64,000 nucleotides of DNA, taken from the NCBI GenBank assembly GCA_030867875.1, contig JAOWCC010000577.1, positions 78,845,740 through 78,909,739 on the forward strand. Reading direction: 5' to 3'. This stretch comes from Actinernus sp. WN-2022. Its lineage: Eukaryota; Cnidaria; Anthozoa; Actiniaria; Actinernidae. Shown piece after piece: positions 31,864-44,912 of this stretch. The notes beneath the pieces are model-generated. The model worked only from the letters and a program-made list of their open reading frames with translations. It did not search any database and was not told the DNA's origin. Numbering within the stretch: position 1 is the stretch's first letter; each line of letters begins with the position of its first letter. Position numbers and translations under genes: made by a program.

Positions 31864-34123
31864 ACAACCCCTGCCATTTAAGTCGGACCTCTTCAGCAAT
31901 TTCCGGCTATTTTTAACACAACCCCCCTCCCCCATTTCAATGTTGGTTTTCGAGAAGACCGAAATGTTGCCTTTCTATCCCAACATTGTGAAGGGGGAGG
32001 GGGACAAGCGAAGTCATAAAAATCGCGGCAATCTGTCAGAGGAGTTCGTTCAGTGTTCTAAATAGCCTTATTTTGTCGAGCGGTCCGTATTTAAATGGCG
32101 AAGGTTGTATGAGGCGAGATTCTAGGTAGCCGCACATGGTATAATTGTTGATAACGTCCAGGCAATTTAACGAAAACAGCTCAAAATGAGAGGCGGTAGT
32201 AAACACTTGGTGGGTATACGGGTGGGCTTGTCAATTGGAAATTTTATGAAAAAGCCCGATACCCCGGGAGAAAAAAATATCCGAGGGCGTATCCAAATAT
32301 TTTACTTGTAATTACAATAAATAATTCAGTCAAATAGATAGAATCCCTTTTTTATGAAGCTGTAATTAATAGGTAGCCTTATCAGAAGTCTATGTTATGG
32401 ACTTCTGGCATTATTCACAAAAATAAAATAAATCGAGTTGTACCTTGCGATACTAGGCTGTGGGGAATTGACATTTACAAATAAATAACAAGCTCGTAGG
32501 GAGAGAGGGAGATTTTAAACTTGCAACATATGTCGCGACACGGGTTGTACATTTCACTGGAACCGTCTGAGACCCAACACTCCTTCGGAAAGCACTATTG
32601 AAGGTTTGACATTGCCTTCACGAAGGAAACACCGACACTTTGTACCGGAAAAGAAGAACTGACCTTAGTTCGCGGAGGTGTGTTGGAGGAGATCGAAACA
32701 GAGATGATGCAGGTTCATTGGAGAGTTTTTCATTTCACTCAAATATCTTTGAGGGCGAGCAGCTTGCTGTACCAGCGTGCTCTTGGAGCTTTGCCGAACT
32801 TGTTTTCTTCCACCGTTAGCGTGACATATATAGTTGGTGTAACGTGACAACGGTTCACCATACGGTTCACCAATCTATTTGATAATGCTGACCAAAGCCG
32901 CTGGAAATTCTCTCTTAAACCAATTTACATCGCTAACAGATCCGGTATATTTTACATTTCTGTATTATTAAAGCCTCTAGCGAACATTTTCGCGCAGTCC
33001 GACACGTTTCTCATGGTGAACCGTAGTTTGAAAGAAAAGTTAAGTATGTTTTTTTATTGCAACGGTTCACCATGCGAACCGTGTCACAGTGCGCGACTAT
33101 TTTCGCTAGAGTCATTCATAATACGGAATTGCAAAATATACGGGATGTGTTAGCGATGTAAATTGGTTGAAGAGAGAATTTCCCCCGACTTTGGTCAGCA
33201 TTATCGAATAGATTGGTGAACCGTATGGTGAACCGTTGTCACGTTACACCAACTATATGTCACGCTAACGCTGGAAGAAAAGAAGTTCGGCAAAACACCG
33301 AGAATAACCTTGAAAAACCTTGTGGTTATTTTGCTCCCAACCTTCGATAACGGCTTGGGCAAAGCTTTCTCTGTTGGGAAATTTCTCAGTGTCGGCCCTA
33401 CTATAAGTCAGTAGATATATTGTTCGCTGAATTCGGCCCTCAAGCTCGGCATTATTAAAGGGGCTGTGTCACGGTAAGACTTTCATTCGTTTTTCCGGCC
33501 CGGAAAGAGCTATTTCCACCGATTTTGATATGAACTAACGAACCTCTCGGCCATGTGGGATGCTTAAAATCAAAGCAAATATGCAAAAATTACTAACAAA
33601 CGGTGTATATAAACAGTCTCCAGGGAAAATATTGAAAATCCTTTCAATCAAGCATTGAGGGAGGGAAGTTTAACTGTTTGTATCCAATTAACAACCACTA
33701 AACGAGCGATTACTCGATACATGCGCAGTGCCATGACACAGCCCCTTTACACAGCTGATATGAGTCGTGATCGAAAATTCGTTAGCCGTTTCAAATGTTG
33801 GCGCATGCACGGCTTTAAAAAATGAATATTCACAAGCTATTGTGACTTTGAAATCGTAAATGTGTATCGGTATTAATAAATTTAGTAAAAATGTATTTAA
33901 TTTTAGAATTATATTTTTTAAAGCCGTAATTCTCATTTTTTTTCATATGTACGCCACCCCTCCCCCCTACTTTTATGACGTCATATAGGTATGACGTCAC
34001 TGTATGTATGGTCATATTAAGAATTTCATTTGGTGCCCATTTAGAGACAAAGACGGCTCAAAAAAGCTAGCACAATCTACTGAAGCTAATTATATGCCCT
34101 GGACCAGGGTGCCGTTCGCTCAG
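31864..34123. repeat. Satellite monomer 10 (2260 bp, with MITE)
   Basis: C227T type. Also A1782T, shared with distant monomer 3. Confidence 0.95.
33457..33748. mobile_element. 292-bp MITE, copy in monomer 10
   Basis: Same site and ends as the copy at 25997; the last of the run. Confidence 0.85.
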
Positions 34124-36095
34124 ACAACCCCTGCCATTTAAGTCGGACCTCTTCAGCAATTTCCGGCTATTTTTAACACAACCCCCCTCCCCCATTTCAA
34201 TGTTGGTTTTCGAGAAGACCGAAATGTTGCCTTTCTATCCCAACATTGTGAAGGGGGAGGGGGACAAGCGAAGTCATAAAAATCGCGGCAATCTGTCAGA
34301 GGAGTTCGTTCAGTGTTCTAAATAGCCTTATTTTGTCGAGCGGTCCGTACTGAAATGGCGAAGGTTGTATGAGGCGAGATTCTAGGTAGCCGCACATGGT
34401 ATAATTGTTGATAACGTCCAGGCAATTTAACGAAAACAGCTCAAAATGAGAGGCGGTAGTAAACACTTGGTGGGTATACGGGTGGGCTTGTCAATTGGAA
34501 ATTTTATGAAAAAGCCCGATACCCCGGGAGAAAAAAATATCCGAGGGCGTATCCAAATATTTTACTTGTAATTACAATAAATAATTCAGTCAAATAGATA
34601 GAATCCCTTTTTTATGAAGCTGTAATTAATAGGTAGCCTTATCAGAAGTCTATGTTATGGACTTCTGGCATTATTCACAAAAATAAAATAAATCGAGTTG
34701 TACCTTGCGATACTAGGCTGTGGGGAATTGACATTTACAAATAAATAACAAGCTCGTAGGGAGAGAGGGAGATTTTAAACTTGCAACATATGTCGCGACA
34801 CGGGTTGTACATTTCACTGGAACCGTCTGAGACCCAACACTCCTTCGGAAAGCACTATTGAAGGTTTGACATTGCCTTCACGAAGGAAACACCGACACTT
34901 TGTACCGGAAAAGAAGAACTGACCTTAGTTCGCGGAGGTGTGTTGGAGGAGATCGAAACAGAGATGATGCAGGTTCATTGGAGAGTTTTTCATTTCACTC
35001 AAATATCTTTGAGGGCGAGCAGCTTGCTGTACCAGCGTGCTCTTGGAGCTTTGCCGAACTTGTTTTCTTCCACCGTTAGCGTGACATATATACTAGTTGG
35101 TGTAACGTGACAACGGTTCACCATACGGTTCACCAATCTATTTGATAATGCTGACCAAAGCCGCTGGAAATTCTCTCTTAAACCAATTTACATCGCTAAC
35201 AGATCCGGTATATTTTACATTTCTGTATTATTAAAGCCTCTAGCGAACATTTTCGCGCAGTCCGACACGTTTCTCATGGTGAACCGTAGTTTGAAAGAAA
35301 AGTTAAGTATGTTTTTTTATTGCAACGGTTCACCATGCGAACCGTGTCACAGTGCGCGACTATTTTTGCTAGAGTCATTCATAATACGGAATTGCAAAAT
35401 ATACGGGATGTGTTAGCGATGTAAATTGGTTGAAGAGAGAATTTCCCCCGACTTTGGTCAGCATTATCGAATAGATTGGTGAACCGTATGGTGAACCGTT
35501 GTCACGTTACACCAACTATATGTCACGCTAACGCTGGAAGAAAAGAAGTTCGGCAAAACACCGAGAATAACCTTGAAAAACCTTGTGGTTATTTTGCTCC
35601 CAACCTTCGATAACGGCTTGGGCAAAGCTTTCTCTGTTGGGAAATTTCTCAGTGTCGGCCCTACTATAAGTCAGTAGATATATTGTTCGCTGAATTCGGC
35701 CCTCAAGCTCGGCATTATTAACACAGCTGATATGAGTCGTGATCGAAAATTCGTTAGCCGTTTCAAATGTTGGCGCATGCACGGCTTTAAAAAATGAATA
35801 TTCACAAGCTATTGTGACTTTGAAATCGTAAATGTGTATCGGTATTAATAAATTTAGTAAAAATGTATTTAATTTTAGAATTATATTTTTTAAAGCCGTA
35901 ATTCTCAATTTTTTTCATATGTACGCCACCCCTCCCCCCTACTTTTATGACGTCATATAGGTATGACGTCACTGTATGTATGGTCATATTAAGAATTTCA
36001 TTTGGTGCCCATTTAGAGACAAAGACGGCTCAAAAAAGCTAGCACAATCTACTGAAGCTAATTATATGCCCTGGACCAGGGTGCCGTTCGCTCAG
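34124..36095. repeat. Satellite monomer 11 (1972 bp)
   Basis: T229G type without the MITE. A 3-bp insertion (ATATACTAGTTGG instead of ATATAGTTGG) near 35092 and a C-to-T in TATTTTTGCTAG near 35367. Confidence 0.95.
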
Positions 36096-38064
36096 ACAAC
36101 CCCTGCCATTTAAGTCGGACCTCTTCAGCAATTTCCGGCTATTTTTAACACAACCCCCCTCCCCCATTTCAATGTTGGTTTTCGAGAAGACCGAAATGTT
36201 GCCTTTCTATCCCAACATTGTGAAGGGGGAGGGGGACAAGCGAAGTCATAAAAATCGCGGCAATCTGTCAGAGGAGTTCGTTCAGTGTTCTAAATAGCCT
36301 TATTTTGTCGAGCGGTCCGTACTTAAATGGCGAAGGTTGTATGAGGCGAGATTCTAGGTAGCCGCACATGGTATAATTGTTGATAACGTCCAGGCAATTT
36401 AACGAAAACAGCTCAAAATGAGAGGCGGTAGTAAACACTTGGTGGGTATACGGGTGGGCTTGTCAATTGGAAATTTTATGAAAAAGCCCGATACCCCGGG
36501 AGAAAAAAATATCCGAGGGCGTATCCAAATATTTTACTTGTAATTACAATAAATAATTCAGTCAAATAGATAGAATCCCTTTTTTATGAAGCTGTAATTA
36601 ATAGGTAGCCTTATCAGAAGTCTATGTTATGGACTTCTGGCATTATTCACAAAAATAAAATAAATCGAGTTGTACCTTGCGATACTAGGCTGTGGGGAAT
36701 TGACATTTACAAATAAATAACAAGCTCGTAGGGAGAGAGGGAGATTTTAAACTTGCAACATATGTCGCGACACGGGTTGTACATTTCACTGGAACCGTCT
36801 GAGACCCAACACTCCTTCGGAAAGCACTATTGAAGGTTTGACATTGCCTTCACGAAGGAAACACCGACACTTTGTACCGGAAAAGAAGAACTGACCTTAG
36901 TTCGCGGAGGTGTGTTGGAGGAGATCGAAACAGAGATGATGCAGGTTCATTGGAGAGTTTTTCATTTCACTCAAATATCTTTGAGGGCGAGCAGCTTGCT
37001 GTACCAGCGTGCTCTTGGAGCTTTGCCGAACTTGTTTTCTTCCACCGTTAGCGTGACATATATAGTTGGTGTAACGTGACAACGGTTCACCATACGGTTC
37101 ACCAATCTATTTGATAATGCTGACCAAAGCCGCTGGAAATTCTCTCTTAAACCAATTTACATCGCTAACAGATCCGGTATATTTTACATTTCTGTATTAT
37201 TAAAGCCTCTAGCGAACATTTTCGCGCAGTCCGACACGTTTCTCATGGTGAACCGTAGTTTGAAAGAAAAGTTAAGTATGTTTTTTTATTGCAACGGTTC
37301 ACCATGCGAACCGTGTCACAGTGCGCGACTATTTTCGCTAGAGTCATTCATAATACGGAATTGCAAAATATACGGGATGTGTTAGCGATGTAAATTGGTT
37401 GAAGAGAGAATTTCCCCCGACTTTGGTCAGCATTATCGAATAGATTGGTGAACCGTATGGTGAACCGTTGTCACGTTACACCAACTATATATCACGCTAA
37501 CGCTGGAAGAAAAGAAGTTCGGCAAAACACCGAGAATAACCTTGAAAAACCTTGTGGTTATTTTGCTCCCAACCTTCGATAACGGCTTGGGCAAAGCTTT
37601 CTCTGTTGGGAAATTTCTCAGTGTCGGCCCTACTATAAGTCAGTAGATATATTGTTCGCTGAATTCGGCCCTCAAGCTCGGCATTATTAACACAGCTGAT
37701 ATGAGTCGTGATCGAAAATTCGTTAGCCGTTTCAAATGTTGGCGCATGCACGGCTTTAAAAAATGAATATTCACAAGCTATTGTGACTTTGAAATCGTAA
37801 ATGTGTATCGGTATTAATAAATTTAGTAAAAATGTATTTAATTTTAGAATTATATTTTTTAAAGCCGTAATTCTCAATTTTTTTCATATGTACGCCACCC
37901 CTCCCCCCTACTTTTATGACGTCATATAGGTATGACGTCACTGTATGTATGGTCATATTAAGAATTTCATTTGGTGCCCATTTAGAGACAAAGACGGCTC
38001 AAAAAAGCTAGCACAATCTACTGAAGCTAATTATATGCCCTGGACCAGGGTGCCGTTCGCTCAG
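36096..38064. repeat. Satellite monomer 12
   Basis: C227/T229 type. Private G-to-A in CTATATATCACGC near 37491. Confidence 0.95.
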
Positions 38065-40033
38065 ACAACCCCTGCCATTTAAGTCGGACCTCTTCAGCAA
38101 TTTCCGGCTATTTTTAACACAACCCCCCTCCCCCATTTCAATGTTGGTTTTCGAGAAGACCGAAATGTTGCCTTTCTATCCCAACATTGTGAAGGGGGAG
38201 GGGGACAAGCGAAGTCATAAAAATCGCGGCAATCTGTCAGAGGAGTTCGTTCAGTGTTCTAAATAGCCTTATTTTGTCGAGCGGTCCGTACTTAAATGGC
38301 GAAGGTTGTATGAGGCGAGATTCTAGGTAGCCGCACATGGTATAATTGTTGATAACGTCCAGGCAATTTAACGAAAACAGCTCAAAATGAGAGGCGGTAG
38401 TAAACACTTGGTGGGTATACGGGTGGGCTTGTCAATTGGAAATTTTATGAAAAAGCCCGATACCCCGGGAGAAAAAAATATCCGAGGGCGTATCCAAATA
38501 TTTTACTTGTAATTACAATAAATAATTCAGTCAAATAGATAGAATCCCTTTTTTATGAAGCTGTAATTAATAGGTAGCCTTATCAGAAGTCTATGTTATG
38601 GACTTCTGGCATTATTCACAAAAATAAAATAAATCGAGTTGTACCTTGCGATACTAGGCTGTGGGGAATTGACATTTACAAATAAATAACAAGCTCGTAG
38701 GGAGAGAGGGAGATTTTAAACTTGCAACATATGTCGCGACACGGGTTGTACATTTCACTGGAACCGTCTGAGACCCAACACTCCTTCGGAAAGCACTATT
38801 GAAGGTTTGACATTGCCTTCACGAAGGAAACACCGACACTTTGTACCGGAAAAGAAGAACTGACCTTAGTTCGCGGAGGTGTGTTGGAGGAGATCGAAAC
38901 AGAGATGATGCAGGTTCATTGGAGAGTTTTTCATTTCACTCAAATATCTTTGAGGGCGAGCAGCTTGCTGTACCAGCGTGCTCTTGGAGCTTTGCCGAAC
39001 TTGTTTTCTTCCACCGTTAGCGTGACATATATAGTTGGTGTAACGTGACAACGGTTCACCATACGGTTCACCAATCTATTTGATAATGCTGACCAAAGCC
39101 GCTGGAAATTCTCTCTTAAACCAATTTACATCGCTAACAGATCCGGTATATTTTACATTTCTGTATTATTAAAGCCTCTAGCGAACATTTTCGCGCAGTC
39201 CGACACGTTTCTCATGGTGAACCGTAGTTTGAAAGAAAAGTTAAGTATGTTTTTTTATTGCAACGGTTCACCATGCGAACCGTGTCACAGTGCGCGACTA
39301 TTTTCGCTAGAGTCATTCATAATACGGAATTGCAAAATATACGGGATGTGTTAGCGATGTAAATTGGTTGAAGAGAGAATTTCCCCCGACTTTGGTCAGC
39401 ATTATCGAATAGATTGGTGAACCGTATGGTGAACCGTTGTCACGTTACACCAACTATATGTCACGCTAACGCTGGAAGAAAAGAAGTTCGGCAAAACACC
39501 GAGAATAACCTTGAAAAACCTTGTGGTTATTTTGCTCCCAACCTTCGATAACGGCTTGGGCAAAGCTTTCTCTGTTGGGAAATTTCTCAGTGTCGGCCCT
39601 ACTATAAGTCAGTAGATATATTGTTCGCTGAATTCGGCCCTCAAGCTCGGCATTATTAACACAGCTGATATGAGTCGTGATCGAAAATTCGTTAGCCGTT
39701 TCAAATGTTGGCGCATGCACGGCTTTAAAAAATGAATATTCACAAGCTATTGTGACTTTGAAATCGTAAATGTGTATCGGTATTAATAAATTTAGTAAAA
39801 ATGTATTTAATTTTAGAATTATATTTTTTAAAGCCGTAATTCTCAATTTTTTTCATATGTACGCCACCCCTCCCCCCTACTTTTATGACGTCATATAGGT
39901 ATGACGTCACTGTATGTATGGTCATATTAAGAATTTCATTTGGTGCCCATTTAGAGACAAAGACGGCTCAAAAAAGCTAGCACAATCTACTGAAGCTAAT
40001 TATATGCCCTGGACCAGGGTGCCGTTCGCTCAG
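38065..40033. repeat. Satellite monomer 13
   Basis: C227/T229 type, with no private change noticed. Confidence 0.95.
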
Positions 40034-41216
40034 ACAACCCCTGCCATTTAAGTCGGACCTCTTCAGCAATTTCCGGCTATTTTTAACACAACCCCCCTCC
40101 CCCATTTCAATGTTGGTTTTCGAGAAGACCGAAATGTTGCCTTTCTATCCCAACATTGTGAAGGGGGAGGGGGACAAGCGAAGTCATAAAAATCGCGGCA
40201 ATCTGTCAGAGGAGTTCGTTCAGTGTTCTAAATAGCCTTATTTTGTCGAGCGGTCCGTACTTAAATGGCGAAGGTTGTATGAGGCGAGATTCTAGGTAGC
40301 CGCACATGGTATAATTGTTGATAACGTCCAGGCAATTTAACGAAAACAGCTCAAAATGAGAGGCGGTAGTAAACACTTGGTGGGTATACGGGTGGGCTTG
40401 TCAATTGGAAATTTTATGAAAAAGCCCGATACCCCGGGAGAAAAAAATATCCGAGGGCGTATCCAAATATTTTACTTGTAATTACAATAAATAATTCAGT
40501 CAAATAGATAGAATCCCTTTTTTATGAAGCTGTAATTAATAGGTAGCCTTATCAGAAGTCTATGTTATGGACTTCTGGCATTATTCACAAAAATAAAATA
40601 AATCGAGTTGTACCTTGCGATACTAGGCTGTGGGGAATTGACATTTACAAATAAATAACAAGCTCGTAGGGAGAGAGGGAGATTTTAAACTTGCAACATA
40701 TGTCGCGACACGGGTTGTACATTTCACTGGAACCGTCTGAGACCCAACACTCCTTCGGAAAGCACTATTGAAGGTTTGACATTGCCTTCACGAAGGAAAC
40801 ACCGACACTTTGTACCGGAAAAGAAGAACTGACCTTAGTTCGCGGAGGTGTGTTGGAGGAGATCGAAACAGAGATGATGCAGGTTCATTGGAGAGTTTTT
40901 CATTTCACTCAAATATCTTTGAGGGCGAGCAGCTTGCTGTACCAGCGTGCTCTTGGAGCTTTGCCGAACTTGTTTTCTTCCACCGTTAGCGTGACATATA
41001 TAGTTGGTGTAACGTGACAACGGTTCACCATACGGTTCACCAATCTATTTGATAATGCTGACCAAAGCCGCTGGAAATTCTCTCTTAAACCAATTTACAT
41101 CGCTAACAGATCCGGTATATTTTACATTTCTGTATTATTAAAGCCTCTAGCGAACATTTTCGCGCAGTCCGACACGTTTCTCATGGTGAACCGTAGTTTG
41201 AAAGAAAAGTTAAGTA

Positions 41217-41322
41217 CTGTTTAAAACACGAACAGCAGTGTTTTATCAAGTTTAAAAATTCGAGGGCGAAGCCCGAGAATTTTTAGACTTGATAAAACAC
41301 GTGCTGTGAGTGTTTTAAACGG
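41217..41322. repeat. 106-bp terminal hairpin of the 936-bp element
   Basis: CTGTTTAAAACAC... TGTTTTATCAAG ... AAAAATTC pairs with GAATTTTT ... CTTGATAAAACA ... GTTTTAAACGG around a GGGCGAAGCCC centre. A few mismatches only. Confidence 0.8.
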
Positions 41323-41521
41323 CTTCAAAAACGCTTTAAGAATGCAATGAAAGAAAGACGCACATCTCAAGGGAATGGTTACTTAATGAACCATTGAACC
41401 TTTGTATTCACAACGCCATGCAAAATATTCGAGTAATCACCGCCTGCAATTACGAACATCTCAAGGGAATGACATGAAGAAATTACCATACTATGTTGTT
41501 TGAAGCTAGCGGCGTTTCGCA

Positions 41522-41650
41522 ATGCAACAAGAACCTGCACTTGAAGGATTTGGTGTCGTGGTTTACCTCGATAAAGTTCAAGACTTGGAAGGCGATGTGA
41601 CTGATATGACGGCAGACTCTATATTTTTGACTCCGGCACAAAATATGTAA
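41522..41650 (+). CDS. 42-codon exon-like ORF ending at a splice-donor consensus (unknown)
   Basis: ATG at 41522, TAA at 41648-41650. The peptide starts MQQEPALEGFGVVVYLDKVQ and continues with DLEGDVTDMTADS and IFLTPAQNM. The composition is non-repetitive and acidic, unlike the AT-rich surroundings. The 3' end overlaps GTAAGT (41647-41652), a perfect donor, so the coding part may be a first exon captured from a host gene or from the autonomous parent element. I do not recognise the protein. It could also be chance. Confidence 0.3.
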   Translation: MQQEPALEGFGVVVYLDKVQDLEGDVTDMTADSIFLTPAQNM

Positions 41651-42943
41651 GTTTAATGCACGTTTTTATTATTTTACGGCTTTGAGTTTGGTTTAATAAT
41701 TGGAACTAAACTTTGGTTCGGTAAACAAGTAATGGTAGTTGGATAACTTCATTTAAAAAATATTATCTGTGTATCTCGGTAGTCTGCTGATATTAGTAAA
41801 TTTAGTGCAAAATTTATTATCTAGGTACCTTATGTTCCGTGTACTTTTTGCTATCTTTGGGTCTTTATCAGTGAATTCTTAATTAGGATGAAACTTTATA
41901 TAAAATTTCATGTTCATTAGTATTCTTTATATAAAACGTTCATCCTAATTAGCAATTCAATGAGAAAGCTGAAACATCAATAGAAATTCCATTGTCTCCA
42001 TCATTAACCCCGTTTCCCTCTGGGACAGAATTCAAATCCCTCCGCGGGCCTTTTAGAATGATGAGATTTTATTAGGTATAAAGGTGCATGCACGTGACTG
42101 ATTTGCTTCATCTGATTGGACAAACTGCTCATTAATTATTCATGAGTTTTTGAAGTATGTTTTTTTATTGCAACGGTTCACCATGCGAACCGTGTCACAG
42201 TGCGCGACTATTTTCGCTAGAGTCATTCATAATACGGAATTGCAAAATATACGGGATGTGTTAGCGATGTAAATTGGTTGAAGAGAGAATTTCCCCCGAC
42301 TTTGGTCAGCATTATCGAATAGATTGGTGAACCGTATGGTGAACCGTTGTCACGTTACACCAACTATATGTCACGCTAACGCTGGAAGAAAAGAAGTTCG
42401 GCAAAACACCGAGAATAACCTTGAAAAACCTTGTGGTTATTTTGCTCCCAACCTTCGATAACGGCTTGGGCAAAGCTTTCTCTGTTGGGAAATTTCTCAG
42501 TGTCGGCCCTACTATAAGTCAGTAGATATATTGTTCGCTGAATTCGGCCCTCAAGCTCGGCATTATTAACACAGCTGATATGAGTCGTGATCGAAAATTC
42601 GTTAGCCGTTTCAAATGTTGGCGCATGCACGGCTTTAAAAAATGAATATTCACAAGCTATTGTGACTTTGAAATCGTAAATGTGTATCGGTATTAATAAA
42701 TTTAGTAAAAATGTATTTAATTTTAGAATTATATTTTTTAAAGCCGTAATTCTCAATTTTTTTCATATGTACGCCACCCCTCCCCCCTACTTTTATGACG
42801 TCATATAGGTATGACGTCACTGTATGTATGGTCATATTAAGAATTTCATTTGGTGCCCATTTAGAGACAAAGACGGCTCAAAAAAGCTAGCACAATCTAC
42901 TGAAGCTAATTATATGCCCTGGACCAGGGTGCCGTTCGCTCAG

Positions 42944-44912
42944 ACAACCCCTGCCATTTAAGTCGGACCTCTTCAGCAATTTCCGGCTATTTTTAACACA
43001 ACCCCCCTCCCCCATTTCAATGTTGGTTTTCGAGAAGACCGAAATGTTGCCTTTCTATCCCAACATTGTGAAGGGGGAGGGGGACAAGCGAAGTCATAAA
43101 AATCGCGGCAATCTGTCAGAGGAGTTCGTTCAGTGTTCTAAATAGCCTTATTTTGTCGAGCGGTCCGTACTGAAATGGCGAAGGTTGTATGAGGCGAGAT
43201 TCTAGGTAGCCGCACATGGTATAATTGTTGATAACGTCCAGGCAATTTAACGAAAACAGCTCAAAATGAGAGGCGGTAGTAAACACTTGGTGGGTATACG
43301 GGTGGGCTTGTCAATTGGAAATTTTATGAAAAAGCCCGATACCCCGGGAGAAAAAAATATCCGAGGGCGTATCCAAATATTTTACTTGTAATTACAATAA
43401 ATAATTCAGTCAAATAGATAGAATCCCTTTTTTATGAAGCTGTAATTAATAGGTAGCCTTATCAGAAGTCTATGTTATGGACTTCTGGCATTATTCACAA
43501 AAATAAAATAAATCGAGTTGTACCTTGCGATACTAGGCTGTGGGGAATTGACATTTACAAATAAATAACAAGCTCGTAGGGAGAGAGGGAGATTTTAAAC
43601 TTGCAACATATGTCGCGACACGGGTTGTACATTTCACTGGAACCGTCTGAGACCCAACACTCCTTCGGAAAGCACTATTGAAGGTTTGACATTGCCTTCA
43701 CGAAGGAAACACCGACACTTTGTACCGGAAAAGAAGAACTGACCTTAGTTCGCGGAGGTGTGTTGGAGGAGATCGAAACAGAGATGATGCAGGTTCATTG
43801 GAGAGTTTTTCATTTCACTCAAATATCTTTGAGGGCGAGCAGCTTGCTGTACCAGCGTGCTCTTGGAGCTTTGCCGAACTTGTTTTCTTCCACCGTTAGC
43901 GTGACATATATAGTTGGTGTAACGTGACAACGGTTCACCATACGGTTCACCAATCTATTTGATAATGCTGACCAAAGCCGCTGGAAATTCTCTCTTAAAC
44001 CAATTTACATCGCTAACAGATCCGGTATATTTTACATTTCTGTATTATTAAAGCCTCTAGCGAACATTTTCGCGCAGTCCGACACGTTTCTCATGGTGAA
44101 CCGTAGTTTGAAAGAAAAGTTAAGTATGTTTTTTTATTGCAACGGTTCACCATGCGAACCGTGTCACAGTGCGCGACTATTTTCGCTAGAGTCATTCATA
44201 ATACGGAATTGCAAAATATACGGGATGTGTTAGCGATGTAAATTGGTTGAAGAGAGAATTTCCCCCGACTTTGGTCAGCATTATCGAATAGATTGGTGAA
44301 CCGTATGGTGAACCGTTGTCACGTTACACCAACTATATGTCACGCTAACGCTGGAAGAAAAGAAGTTCGGCAAAACACCGAGAATAACCTTGAAAAACCT
44401 TGTGGTTATTTTGCTCCCAACCTTCGATAACGGCTTGGGCAAAGCTTTCTCTGTTGGGAAATTTCTCAGTGTCGGCCCTACTATAAGTCAGTAGATATAT
44501 TGTTCGCTGAATTCGGCCCTCAAGCTCGGCATTATTAACACAGCTGATATGAGTCGTGATCGAAAATTCGTTAGCCGTTTCAAATGTTGGCGCATGCACG
44601 GCTTTAAAAAATGAATATTCACAAGCTATTGTGACTTTGAAATCGTAAATGTGTATCGGTATTAATAAATTTAGTAAAAATGTATTTAATTTTAGAATTA
44701 TATTTTTTAAAGCCGTAATTCTCAATTTTTTTCATATGTACGCCACCCCTCCCCCCTACTTTTATGACGTCATATAGGTATGACGTCACTGTATGTATGG
44801 TCATATTAAGAATTTCATTTGGTGCCCATTTAGAGACAAAGACGGCTCAAAAAAGCTAGCACAATCTACTGAAGCTAATTATATGCCCTGGACCAGGGTG
44901 CCGTTCGCTCAG
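42944..44912. repeat. Satellite monomer 15
   Basis: T229G type, no insertion. Confidence 0.95.

Larger units (their letters stand above)
41217..42152 (+). mobile_element. 936-bp element with 5-bp target duplication, copy in monomer 14
   Basis: Flanked by AAGTA at 41212-41216 and 42153-42157. It begins CTGTTTAAAACACG and ends ATGAGTTTTTG, with no terminal inverted repeat across its full length. The first 106 bp form a near-perfect hairpin. A second, shorter hairpin is near 41880-41960 (TTAATTAGGATGAA / TTCATCCTAATTAG). An exon-like ORF lies at 41522. The family is unknown. Confidence 0.75.
40034..42943. repeat. Satellite monomer 14 (2910 bp, with 936-bp element)
   Basis: C227/T229 type. Insertion at monomer position 1184, in the loop of the built-in foldback. 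Confidence 0.95.
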
